A stretch of DNA of 64,000 nucleotides from Isoetes taiwanensis (lineage: Eukaryota > Streptophyta > Lycopodiopsida > Isoetales > Isoetaceae), in the NCBI GenBank assembly GCA_021234155.1, contig JAJEKV010000040.1:6101278-6165277 (forward strand), read 5' to 3'. A program made the translations under genes and the position numbers. The notes beneath the pieces are model-generated. The model was given only the letters and a program-made list of their open reading frames with translations. It ran no database searches and was not told the DNA's origin. Positions 34,993 to 45,649 of the stretch are shown here, piece after piece; the first letter of the stretch is position 1; each line of letters starts with the position of its first letter.

Positions 34993-35727
34993 GCTACATA
35001 GATATGTTTGTTCATGCACTAGAGATAATTGGGGCCAACAATTTGCATTATCAACTTTTGACTGTCTTCACAATGTTGGTTTTTGCAATGAAGAATTTCA
35101 ATTATATGTTTTGACCTGGCCTGTTTTCTGACGTCAGACTTGTTGTCTCTTTCCTTGATAAAATTTGACACTTTACTTGCTAGTTTATCTTAGTCAATTT
35201 GAACCACCACTTCTTCCTTTTCCCATTGGTCAATCTATCTATTGCATTAAAAGTTGGATCTAATAAAAGAAAGAGAGTGCAACAAGCCTATTACTACCTA
35301 GCATTAAAAAACCCCTAGGACTTTCGAGGGAAGAACTTTATTGTACATCTGTAAATATATATTTACAAGTTATTTAATACATCCTACGGTGCATGTTCCT
35401 ACGATGCACATTCCAAAACATTCTATTTTGGATTTTTCGCAATATTTCTGAAAATAAATTCCACTTTCAGATTGAGGTGCTTATCCATCAGCATCTAGAA
35501 CATCTTAAACCATTTTATTTAAAAAAATGAGCATCTATAACATTCTATAACATTATTATTATTTTACCATTTGCAAGGCTCAAAAACATTTTATTTTTCC
35601 TCTAGATTCCAATCGGTGACTAATACTTGCAGCCAAAAATACTGGCTCAAGCGCACAAGGTCAGGGCAGGCAACATCACTGGCAATCTAAAAACCTTTTC
35701 GGCCGAGAGCACGAGGAGGAAGAGGAC

Positions 35728-37390
35728 ATGTCAACTTAAGCCATCAACGGGAGGCTGGTTCAAATGTGTAACCAGATGGAACAACTAGTACATTGGGCCA
35801 CGCCTCTCATACATGCCCAAGAATTAGACCAATGCCGCCTCCACCTCCTCAGGATATAGATCAAGCAGCTCAACCGGAATAGGATTAAGTGCATGTGTCT
35901 GAGAAGAACAGAAAGAGGAAAAGAAGAAGTAAGAGAAGCCCAACACCTTCTAGCTGCAACCCAACCGACAGTACTGATAATGATAGTGATTCACGCATCA
36001 GCTCAGAAAGTGAGTCAGACACCTCATGGGGCAGGAAAAGGGTACAAAAATTGAGACAATTCTTTGGGAAGGATAGGTCAGAAATGGAAGTTGAAGCTTG
36101 AGTGAATGAAATGGAAGAATTTGGAAACTCATATGGGGTAAAAGATAAAGACATAGGAAAAGTGACCACAACAAATCTGATTGCCCCAGCATGTATTTTG
36201 TGGAAAGGATATGCTAAGTCAAACAAGCTAAAAAGAAACAATTGCAGATTCAAAATCATCAGTAAGGTTTTCTGCAAGCATTATGTCCCAAGGTCGTACA
36301 CAAGCAGGCAGATTCAGCAGTTCTACAGGCTAGAGCAAGGGAACCTATCAATGGCCAAATATACAGAGAATTTATGAGGCTAAGGATGAATGTTCCAAGG
36401 ATCACAGAGAGGCAGGTGGTGGATGGTTATATTGAGGGGTTGAATAGCAACATTAAGAGATTGGTCCGGGCCATCAACCTGAAAACAGGTGGGGAGGCCG
36501 AAGACAAAGCATCAAGCTTGGAGGAAGCACCGTCAACCTCAGGGCAGAAACAGTCATTCTACAAGGGGAAAGCAACAGGCCCTTATCCACCCAAGCAGGC
36601 ATCCACCACACCAACATGGTAGTAGTCTCAGGGGAAGATGGATAGAAAAGGCTCATATAGGGATCAGAAGCATCAGGAAGGCCCAGTAGGGAAGTCAGTG
36701 AAATATTTTCTGGATAGTATTCCCAATGAAAAGAGGGAGGAATGCATAAAAAAGAACCTATATTAAGATGCTTCCAGCTGGGACATTGTACGCATGATTG
36801 TCTTTTTGTTATGAAAGCAACCCTGGCAGAGCTTATAGATTGGGAATCGCCAACAGAATTGGACGACGACGACAATGACCAGCAAGAAGCACAGAACTAT
36901 ATAGAAGGTGAATGTAGAATTTGTGCAACCATTGAGTCAGGTGAAGTCAAAGTCAGTCCACTGTTATTTCAGCAGAGGGCATCATAGATGATAAGCCCTA
37001 TGTAGTTCTTATACACACAGGTAGCTCCCACAATTTTGCTTCGCCTGGGTTAGTAGCATTGCTGAAATCCAAGACTCTCAAATCAAACCCAAGGCCAATC
37101 AGTATGGCAAGTGGGGCAGTCTGCCACACCAAAGGAAGAAGAGTCAATTTTGATATAGACCTAAGCGGAACTATGTTGACTATGGGGCAGAGGTCATGGA
37201 CATTGGTAAGTATGACCTTATAGTCGGCATGGAGTTCTTGAAGCCAGCTAAGGCAATGATCGACTGCGACAGACATGAGATCTCAATCACGACACCTGAC
37301 GGCTACCGTTTTGTGGTCAAAGGTAAGGAAGTCCCTTTTGTAATGCAGTGTGTGTCGTTGAAGCAGTTGCACGAATGCATCCCTTAGGCT
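35728..37390 (+). pseudogene. Ty3/gypsy gag and protease, unit 2 (plus-strand element)
   Basis: The gag start at 35728 is followed at once by a stop (MST then TAA, where unit 1 has GAA). Further on come SRISSESESDTSWGR, then FFGKDRSEMEVEA, a stop, and a capsid end (NVPRITERQVVDGYIEGLNS at about 36390). A zinc knuckle at about 36770 reads RCFQLGHCTHDC, with the second Cys changed to Leu. The protease is at about 36990-37390: VLIHTGSSHNFASPGLVALL, where the catalytic Asp of D-T/S-G is His, then YDLIVGMEFLKPAKAMIDCD. It is inactive. The frame then enters the RT start (PYRGVEYEITLAP at 37430) and is broken by the copia at 37472. Confidence 0.8.
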
Positions 37391-37471
37391 AGAGACTATT
37401 AAGCCTGATCAGAAGCAGCAAGGAATTGCCGCCCTATAGAGGCGTGGAATATGAAATTACACTAGCACCAG

Positions 37472-38006
37472 TGTTAGAATCAGAGCTTGGGATTCGAACC
37501 CAAGTATGCCAAGACTCTGTCTCTTTCAAACCCCTCCCGCACCTATATTTGCATACACGCACCTGTATCTTCACTCAGCCGCATATTTTCTATGACAATC
37601 AGTCATCTATATATTTTCTCATCAACCTGGATATATCCACTTGTCAAATCGTGCATGCCCTTCATATAGAAAGTTTTTCAACTTGCCTAAATAATAGGAT
37701 GCCCTGCTGTCCTTATCTTCCAGCTGTCGTTGACTTTGACCCGTTGACCAGTCAACCCAAAACCCTAAGTGGCGGGGGGGTGTCTGTGTTTCTAGCGAGC
37801 CCAAAGAACACCCGGTAGGGTGTGCACCCACCTTTGACTTTGACTTTGACTTTTGACTTTGACCCCATCACTTTGCTTCTCATAGGTCTCCCCCATTCAA
37901 CTGCTTAACTTTGAATAACATGACACCATTTAACAACTCTAATCTACTGCCACTGCTTCTCATAGATTAGAATATCACATGACACATAATTTTGTCATTT
38001 CCAACA
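37472..38006 (-). repeat. copia 3' LTR (535 bp)
   Basis: It begins TGTTAGAATCAGAGC and ends TTTGTCATTTCCAACA on plus. It contains several TTGAC boxes (37727-37765 and 37831-37862). Near its left edge GGGATTCGAACCC forms a tRNA T-arm-like palindrome. Confidence 0.92.
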
Positions 38007-38756
38007 TTCCCCCTTCATGTGATATTCCCTGTCATCACATTGTAACAATTTCCTTATTTCCTGGAATCTGGATAAAGGTAGAGCCTTTGTAAGAATATCT
38101 GCTCTTTGATCAGCTGTACTAACATAGGTCAAATGCACTTGATTTCTTTTGACCATATCTCTGATAAAATGAACTTCCATTTCAATGTGTTTTGACCTTT
38201 CGTGCAAAACTGGATTTTTTGTCATGGCAATACAACTAGTATTATCACAATAAATGATTGTTGGTCCTCTTTGAGCAAATCCAAATTCTGCCATAAGCCT
38301 TCTTTCCCAAATAAGTTCCTTAGTCAATGCATGCTTGGCTGCTGAGTTGTACTCAGCTTCAGCACTAGATAAAGCAATGCTGCTTTGCTTCTTGCACTTC
38401 CAAGCAACTGGGGCTCCACCTAATAAAACAACATACCCTGAAGTTGATTTTCGTTTGTCTAAATCTCCTCCCCAATCAGCATCACAATAAGCCTGCAATT
38501 GTAAGCTGGTTTCATTAAATACTATACCAAAATGCATTGTACCTTTTAAGTATTTGAGGATCCTTTTTGCTGCAATCCAGTGTCCTTTACCAGCCCTGTC
38601 ATTGTACCTACTGAGAATATTAACTGCAAATGCAATGTCCGGCCTAGTACAATTGGCTACATAGGACAAACAACCAATCAAACTTCTGTAAGGTATTTTC
38701 TCCATTTGTTTGCTTTCAGCTTCTGTTTTTGGACTCATATCTGCAGAGATTCTCAT
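37995..38756 (-). pseudogene. copia RNase H and end of RT
   Basis: A 253-codon minus-strand frame contains IPYRSLIGCLSYVANCTRPD, then GHWIAAKRILKYLKGT, YCDADWGGDLDKRKSTSGYV, SIALSSAEAEYNSAAKHALT, YCDNTSCIAMTKNPVLHERS and KHIEMEVHFIRDMV. These are the hallmark RNase H motifs of copia (DADWGGD, SSAEAEY, DN..C). This part is intact to its stop at 37995, which lies just inside the 3' LTR. A frameshift near 38750 separates it from the upstream RT. Confidence 0.92.
38007..38015 (-). other. copia polypurine tract
   Basis: Minus-strand AAGGGGGAA directly abuts the 3' LTR, where plus-strand DNA synthesis would be primed. Confidence 0.8.
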
Positions 38757-39610
38757 GACCAGGAACCATAGGAGTATATGCCATATTGCAATCTTCCATA
38801 TGAAATTTCTTCAACATGTTTTGAATATGCCCTTGTTGACTCAAAGCTAATATCTTGTGATTTCTGTCCCTGTAAACATCTATGCCCAGAAACCTCTTTA
38901 ACTCTCCAAGATCACTCATTTGGAATCGTTTCCTTAAGATATCTTTGCAATGATTTAGTACTTGAGTTCCCTTTGATATCATAATATTGTCATCAACATA
39001 TAAAGCAATAATGCACCAGGCATCTCCCATTTTGAACCTATAGATATTACCATCATAATTGAGCTTCTCAAAACCTTGTTCTACAAGATATCCATCCATA
39101 CATTTATACCATTCCCTAGGAGATTGTTTAAGACCATAAACTGCTCTATTCAACTTCCAAATTTTTCCTTTTTCCTCTTCAAATCCAGGTGCAGGTCTTA
39201 AATAAATTTCCTCCTCTAACTTAGCATTCAAGAATCTTTGTACTTACATCCATATGATGGATTTCAAGGTCACAAGCATTAGCAATAGCTAATAACATTC
39301 TCAAACTATTTATCTTTACCAATGGTGAGAATGTTTCATCAAAATCTTCTCCTTTTTTCTGTGTAAAGCCTTGTGCAACAAGTCTGGCTTTAAATTTCTT
39401 TGTATTTTTGTCTACTCCTGGTTTTATTCTATAGATCCACTTACTTCCAACTATATTCTTATCAGAAGGAATATCCACTACTGTATAAGTGTTTGTTCTT
39501 TTGAATGCTCTCATTTCTTCTTCCATAGCACATTTCCAGTTCTTTTTCCATTCATATCTTGAACTGCCTCCATATAATTTTTGTGGAATCTTGTCTGTTT
39601 CAAGTATCAA
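38716..39610 (-). pseudogene. copia reverse transcriptase, one frameshift
   Basis: The first frame (39610-39221) has WKCAMEEEMRAFKRTNTYTV, SKWIYRIKPGVDKNTKKFKA and RLVAQGFTQKKGEDFDETFS. The second (39231-38716) has NAKLEEEIYLRPAPGFEEE, WKLNRAVYGLKQSPREWYKC and IIALYVDDNIMISKG, with the catalytic YVDD intact, then FQMSDLGELKRFLGIDVYRD. The frameshift at about 39225 falls in the MDVKTAFLN motif. Confidence 0.92.
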
Positions 39611-40099
39611 AATGTCAAATCTGATTTAATTTCTCCTACCGAGATCTAAGTCTTTTACTTTTCCAAGTTCGGTTCTACCATGAGACTCTAAATCATGTTT
39701 GGCTTCTTCCGCCAACATTTGAGCTTCTTGATCTGGGTTTTCTTTTTGGTCTATCAATTTTATCCATTCGCCTCTTGGTGTTCAATCTCTTGCTCAACAC
39801 CTGATTCCACTTCTGGCTCAACAACATTACTTGGAATCATTTCTGACTCACTATTAGAGTCACTCAAATCTACCTGCTCCAATCCTTGAGTTTTTTCTTC
39901 TTCACTTATTGGTGATTTGTTTCCTCAATACTATCTTTCCTTTCACTTTCACATGGATCTTCGGTATTTATCTTAGGAATTTTCCTATAAAATTCGTTTT
40001 CATTGAAGACCACATCTCTACTTACTATAATTTTTCTTCTAGCGGGGTCATATAATGCAATGCTTTTGAGTTAGAATCATACCCTACTAGATAAGATAT

Positions 40100-41350
40100 G
40101 TATGCTCTATCATCCAACTTTTTCCTCGGTTCTTGGGAACATGTACAAAGCATAAACACCCCCATATGCTTTTAATCTATCATAAGAAGGTGACTTACTG
40201 GACCAAAGCATTTCTCGAATTGCACCTTTAATACTTGATGAAGGTAACAAGTTTTGAATGTAGGCAATTTGTCTTTACACTTCATCCCATAAATAATTTG
40301 GTAAACTGAATACTTCAACATGGATCTCACAAAGATCAAGCAAGGTTCTATTTTTCCTTTCTGCAACTCCATTTTGTTGTGGTGAGTATCACGCATGTCA
40401 ATTGCCTCTTGATTCCCCTGTTTACACAAAAAGCTTTAAATTCATGAGAGATATATTCACCTCCCTCGTATGCGACCTTATGCACTTTATCTTTCTTCAG
40501 TTTTCTAGCTTCGGTTTCAAGAAATAACTTCAAAAGCATCACTAGCTTGGTCTTTTGTTTTCAAAATATAACACTTGGTTTTTCTCAAGAAATCATCAAT
40601 AAAGCTCATGAAATATTTATGCCCACTCAAACTAGTAACATTTATAGGACCACATAAATCTGTATGTACCAAATCCAAAATGCCCTTTGCTCTTTTGTGT
40701 GACCTTTAAATGGCAATCTTGATTGCTTTCCAAGTTGGCGACCTCCACATAAAAACTTTCATTTTGTACCTTGGCGGATATTAATCCCTTTTCCCAAGCC
40801 TTTTAATTATTGCAAAGATTTACATGACATAACTGTTATGCCATAGTTTCACATCCTAATATTCCACAAGATTAATTTCATGAAGATGCTCCATATTCAA
40901 TCCAAAAAGATTACCAACTCTTTTTTGCCAATAAACTTTAATTAAGCCATTAAGAAACACTTTACAATGGATCTGTTCAAACAAGACACTTTATATCCCA
41001 AATCCACCAACGGCATACGGATATGAGATTTCCTAACAAGACTGGGCACACACAAAACATCTCTCAATTTTACAATTTTGCCATTTAAGTCAAACAACTC
41101 TAAAACTCCAAGATCTTCTATTTTCTTCAAACCCCCATCATCAAGTTGCACATGTCCTTCTTTCTTTTCCCACTCCTTAAGCATATGCAAATCACACATC
41201 ACACTTTTTCGCTCCACCCCAATCTATAACAACAAATTGGTTATTGCTTTTCCTTGGAAACTCAAACATTGCAAGTTAAATTCTTCCTTACCTCCAAGGT
41301 GTCATCCTCAAGTTCACCTTCACTACTATCTTGTTTTTCTACCACATTAA
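40100..41350 (-). pseudogene. copia integrase and protease region, degraded
   Basis: Minus-strand frames include IVKLRDVLCVPSLVRKSHIR (41217-40942, the segment after the protease) and YEGGEYISHEFKAFCVNRGI (about 40470). The latter is the integrase D..GGEY motif, with the catalytic Asp apparently lost (VAYEGGEY). Next is RSMLKYSVYQIIYGMKC. There are multiple stops, so it is inactive. Confidence 0.75.
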
Positions 41351-41369
41351 TACTTGAGCCTCCTTTGAA

Positions 41370-41590
41370 TTTTCCCTTGCCCCTGCCACCTCTATAAGTT
41401 CCAGAAAATCTCCCTCGACCTCTTCCCTTTTTAGGGCTTGGGCAATCAGAAGCAAAATGACCTTTGCCTTCACAATTGAAACATCTAAATTCCTTCTCAC
41501 TATTGTTTGGACACTCACTCTTTAGGTGACCAAATTGATTACATGCATAACAAGGTCCTACTTTTCCTCTTGAAAAACCACCTCTTTAAG
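41370..41590 (-). pseudogene. copia gag zinc knuckles
   Basis: Minus-strand reading gives GPCYACNQFGHLKSECPNN, then FRCFNCEGKGHFASDCP and a Gly/Arg-rich tail (GRGRGRFSGTYRGGRGKGKF). These are two CCHC knuckles in a row, typical of copia nucleocapsid. Confidence 0.85.
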
Positions 41591-41599
41591 TTTCCAAAA

Positions 41600-42965
41600 T
41601 GTTGTTTAGGTGTGGTGTTACCTAAGATTTTCTAAGGTTTTTGCATGTATTCGTAGCCTAATTTGTTATAAATCTGACGTCAGTAAAACGGTTTTGGGAT
41701 TGTAGTGGTGGATTGGGTTATGTTTTTTCCCTCTGTTTTTTTATTTCTTTTTGTGGAAAGAATAGGCGCGTGGCGTTGATGCTCATGGGCATGCGGATTT
41801 GTGGAGCCAAAGCGGGGGTTCTTCCGATTTGTAGGGTAGAAGCGAGGATGGCGCAGCGCTCGGCTTTGTATGCAAGAAATCGATTGTTCAGCGATCGATG
41901 TATGCAAGAAATCGATTGTTCTAGCACCCTTTTGCGAGGTTGGATTGTGTGAACAGTTCCGATTGGGCGGATTACGAGCCCTGTTGTGGGCAGCTCTATA
42001 TGGATTTGAAAGCGGAATCCTAAGGTTTTGTGGTATGCCTCACGAAATCCGAAGCTCCGGTCTTCAAATCGGAATTTAATCGATGTGGGGTTCAAATCCC
42101 CATTCTTGCATGCAATTTTCTTCTTTTGTTCTCGCCCTCTTACTCACATTACGTCTTTTGTCGTTCGTCCTGCTTGAACGTAGAGCAAAGCAAGCAAACC
42201 ACGATGCTTCTCGAAAGTGTATGCTTTCAGATTTGCGTGGGGTTTAGAGTTTATGCATGCAAAGCCTGTTTATGTTTGTTGTGGTAGATGCGTTATCTTG
42301 ATCCTTTCTTTTGCGCATTGTCTCGTGTTTTTCTCGGGTTTTTCGAGATGGTTTATGTCATAATATTGTGCTATTTTTATTTGATGTCAAATGATTCTAA
42401 GCAGTGCAATTTTGTGGTATGTTTAGAAAGGGGCATGCGTAAGAGGTTGTAAAGTATTACACGAATCGGATGCAAAAGATTGAAAGTATGGCTAACTCCA
42501 CGACCAGGTAGTGTTCTTTTGTATCTTACAAATTTTCTTTCATCTCAAGAAGTGCCGGGATAACTTATTCCTCCGTGACCTTGTGGTCCTCGTTCCATTA
42601 GAGGGATGCTTGGAAGAATATGGATGTTGGAAACAATGCACCCCCGTGAGAGCAACTGGCCTTGTTATCTCGTACCAAAGATAATGAGATTTTTATGTCA
42701 CCTAATTCATTTACACCACGAAAATGCTCTTGAACGTGAAAATGAACTATGTATAGTGCATATTTTCATGTGTATTGTATAGTGTATTTTGACTTGTAAT
42801 ATGGTTTTGACAACCATATGCTGAGGTGGAAATTGGGATTTGACCCCATCTTGATTTCCATTGAACGGGTGTGGTTGTTGGAGAGGGAATATGACATGGC
42901 ATATTCCTCTCATCAATGGCCAAGGATTAGCGATTATAGAGGATTAGCGATATAAGTCTTACCTG
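41600..42965. other. ~1.4-kb interruption inside copia gag
   Basis: Gag capsid motifs stop near 42980 (minus strand) and the zinc knuckles resume near 41590. The intervening sequence has no gag similarity. It contains a 23-bp direct repeat (TATGCAAGAAATCGATTGTTC at 41870-41890 and 41901-41921), a T-arm-like GGGGTTCAAATCCCC at about 42090-42104, and GGATTAGCGAT twice near 42925-42952. An insertion is likely, but I could not define its ends. GCAG/GTAAGA on minus at its right edge could alternatively be an intron donor. Confidence 0.45.
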
Positions 42966-42979
42966 CATACAAGATCTCT

Positions 42980-43690
42980 GAGGACTGATGATCTTCCTCC
43001 CGAAAATAATAGTAGATCGTTCAAATTGCGTGATCATTCTTGATAGCATGCTCCTGAAGTGGCTACATTTCGGAGTAAAGTTGCCAAGTGACTATTATGA
43101 GATACTGCTCTTGCCAAAGCTAGTATTTGATACTGTTCATTCAAGATATTTCCAGCTCCCTCAAGATCTGCAATAATGGAATCAAATCTCTCCAAAAAGT
43201 CAGTCAAGTTATCTTTCTCAAAACAATTTCATCTTCCTTAACTGTTTTTCTAGCACATCTATTTGTGAAGAACTTTTTTGTTCATAGTGCTTTATCAAAT
43301 AATCCCACATTTCCTTAGGCTTCATGCCTCAAGCTTCAGCTTTTAGTGCGTTGCCTACCTTACACATGATTATGGCACGGGCCTCCATAATCTTAGCTTC
43401 ATCTTCGCTCCGAACTTCGGAAAAGTTGCCCTTCCAAGAGACACACCTTCACCGGTTCCCCTCGCACCCAGATTGAGCATTACTACTACTAGCGGCCAGG
43501 ACTTGAATCACCAGCTAGTTGCACCCCTCTTGGACTACCATCAAACAAATACCACAATTTTTCAAACTCCAAGAAAGCTCTAATACTCTCCTTCCAGATT
43601 TGAAATCCTCCATCTCCTTTAAAACTTCAATAGAGTTCAATAGATTTGCCCCTAATCTGGTTGTCATTATCACGGTAGATTTAGTTAGCT
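42980..43690 (-). pseudogene. copia gag capsid region
   Basis: Minus-strand frames give ELTKSTVIMTTRLGANLLNS, WSLKNCGICLMVV, then MKPKEMWDYLIKHYEQKSSS and QIDVLEKQLRKMKLF. The layout (W at start, AKEMWD.L...Y, L..L...KM) matches copia UBN2-type gag. Stops and frameshifts are present. Confidence 0.7.
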
Positions 43691-43698
43691 CGATACCA
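43688..43698 (-). other. copia primer-binding site
   Basis: Minus-strand TGGTATCGAGC starts 1 nt from the 5' LTR. It matches the tRNA-iMet-complementary TGGTATCAGAGC common in plant LTR elements, minus one A. Confidence 0.75.
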
Positions 43699-43699
43699 A

Positions 43700-44265
43700 T
43701 GTTAGAATCGAGCTTGGGATTCGAACCCAAGTATGCCAAGACTCGTCTCCTTCAAACCCCTCCCCGCACCTATATTTGCATACACGCACTGTATCTTCAC
43801 TCACCAAGATATTTTCTATGACAATCGGGTCATCTATATATTTTCTCATCAACCCGATATATCCACTTGTCAAATCGTGCATGCCCTTCATATAGAAAGT
43901 TTTTCAACTTGCCTAAATAATATGATGCCCTGTTGTCCCTTATCTTCCAAATTGCCGCTTGACTTTGACCCGCTGGACTACCAACCCAAAACCCTAAGTG
44001 GCGGGCGGGGGTGTCTGTGTTTCTAGCGAGCCCAAGAACACCCTGTAGGGTGTGCCCGCCACCTTGACTTTGACTTTGACTTTGACATTGACTTTGACTT
44101 TGACTTTGACTTTGACTTTGACCTACTGCCACTGCTTCTCATAGGTCTCCCCCATTCAACTGCTTAACTTTGAATAACATGACACCATTTAACAACTCTA
44201 ATCTACTGCCACTGCTTCTCATAGATTAGAATATCACATGACACATAATTTTGTCATTTCCAACA
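43700..44265 (-). repeat. copia 5' LTR (566 bp)
   Basis: Same ends as the left LTR. At 44062-44121 it has an expanded array of TTTGAC units (about ten) that is shorter in the other LTR. In element orientation this array lies 140-200 nt into the LTR, that is in U3, where promoter elements sit. Confidence 0.92.
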
Positions 44266-44270
44266 ACCAG

Positions 44271-45500
44271 GTGTTAAGCCTATCATTAAGGCTCCTTATA
44301 TGATGAGCACCCCAGAGCTAGCAAAGCTCAAGAAGCAATTGCAAGAATTGTTAGAGCTCGGATTCATTAGGACAAGCATATCACCCTTCAGGGCGCCCAT
44401 TCTCTTCGTAAAGAAGAAGGATGGAAGTTTAAGGATGTATATGACTACTGTCAATTGAACAAGCAGACAGTAAAGAACAAATACGCTTTGCCTAGGACAG
44501 ATGACTCGATGGATCAACTCCAAGGAGCGAAAGTCTTTTTCAAGATAGACTTGAGATCGGGTTACCATTAGATAAGAATCAACGAAGAAGACATTCATAA
44601 GACCATCTTTAGAACGAGAATTATGAATTTACAGTCGTGTCTTTTGGCCTATGAAATTCCCCAACAATATTCACGAGGCTAATGAATGATATATTCAGGG
44701 AGTTCTTGGATGAGTTCATCATCATCTTCTTTGACGACATCATGATCTACAACAAGTCAATGGACGAACATGTAATACATTTAAGAAAAGTCTTGGAGAA
44801 GCTAAGAGGGCACCGTTTGTTCGACAAACTTTCTAAGTGCCATTTTGCTACAATGAAAGTCGAATACTTAGGTCATGTTATATCAGTTGAAGGTATAGTG
44901 ATCGATCTGTCTAAGATCGAAGCCATAGTAGATTGGCCAGCACGAAAGAACGTCTCCGAAGTGAGAAGCTTTCTTGGCGTAACAGGCTACTACTGGAAAT
45001 TTATAAAAGATTTTGCTAAGTGGATGCCCCCCTTGTCGGACCTTACTAAGAATAAGAAGATAAAAGATTGGATGGCACATTGGCTAGAGGTTATACAAGC
45101 TTCATTCGAAAATCTCAAAGAAGCCTTAACAACAGCACCAGTGCTCACCCTGCCAGATTCAAACAAGGACAAGCTAATGGCAACAGATGCAAGTAAGCTA
45201 GCAACAGGTGGAGTTCTCATGCCAGAAGGAAGAGTTTCTAAAAAGATGATTGACGCTGAATGTTATCCAATGCATGATCAAGAACTTCTAGTCGCCGTAA
45301 GAGTTCTTTGTATTTGGAGGCACTATTTGCTTTGTAGGAGATTTCAATTAGATACTGACCATCAAAGCTTCCAATACATTTTCACGTAACCACTCCTCAA
45401 TTTGAGGCAAAGACGTCAGATGGAATTCTTCAAAGAGTATGACTTCATGATAGTTTATAAGCCACTAAATGTGGTTATCGACGCTCTCTCTCGCCGGCCA
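44271..45500 (+). pseudogene. Ty3/gypsy RT and RNase H, resuming after the copia
   Basis: Directly after the ACCAG TSD the gypsy frame resumes: [40 protein letters not shown], a stop-containing stretch, then DEFIIIFFDDIMIYNKSMDE (FFDD where FxDD is usual), KVEYLGHVISVEGIVIDLSK and VRSFLGVTGYYWKFIKDFAK. RNase H follows: KLMATDASKLATGGVLMPEG, YPMHDQELLVAVRVLCIWRH and LDTDHQSFQYI. Stops near 44450, 44570 and 45387 show it is dead. Confidence 0.9.
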
Positions 45501-45649
45501 TTGGAAACTCGAGTGCATTGCAACATTATCTCCGCCTTGTCCAGTGTTCAGGAAAAAGATTGAAAAGGTCTTGCCTTCAAGCAAAGAATTCAAGGCAGTA
45601 TGGGCTAGCCTTTGCAAAGAAGCAAGACAGATAAAGAAAGAGAAGCTTA

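Larger units (their letters stand above)
22885..36266. repeat. tandem duplication, unit 2 (split by an 8.4-kb insertion)
   Basis: Unit 2 is 22885-24817 plus 33262-36266, colinear with unit 1 at roughly 93-95 percent identity by eye. The gap, 24818-33261, is an insertion. Beyond 36266 unit 2 continues into the rest of the gypsy element (gag end, protease, pol). So unit 2 keeps the original right flank and unit 1 the original left flank. Confidence 0.85.
37472..44265 (-). mobile_element. Ty1/copia LTR retrotransposon, both LTRs, nested in gypsy
   Basis: Left LTR 37472-38006 and right LTR 43700-44265 both run TGTTAGAATC...TTCCAACA on plus. The 5-bp TSD ACCAG is perfect (37467-37471 and 44266-44270). 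The element reads on minus: 5' LTR is the right one, PBS at 43688-43698, gag, protease, integrase, RT, RNase H, then the PPT at 38007-38015 against the left LTR. Total length is 6.8 kb. Several frameshifts make it non-autonomous now. The LTRs differ by an expanded TTGACT repeat and scattered substitutions, so the insertion is not very recent. Confidence 0.95.

Noticed and set aside
42060-42112. Possible tRNA gene with a T-arm GGGGTTCAAATCCCC
   Set aside because: No matching 5' acceptor stem, D arm or anticodon arm at the right spacing.
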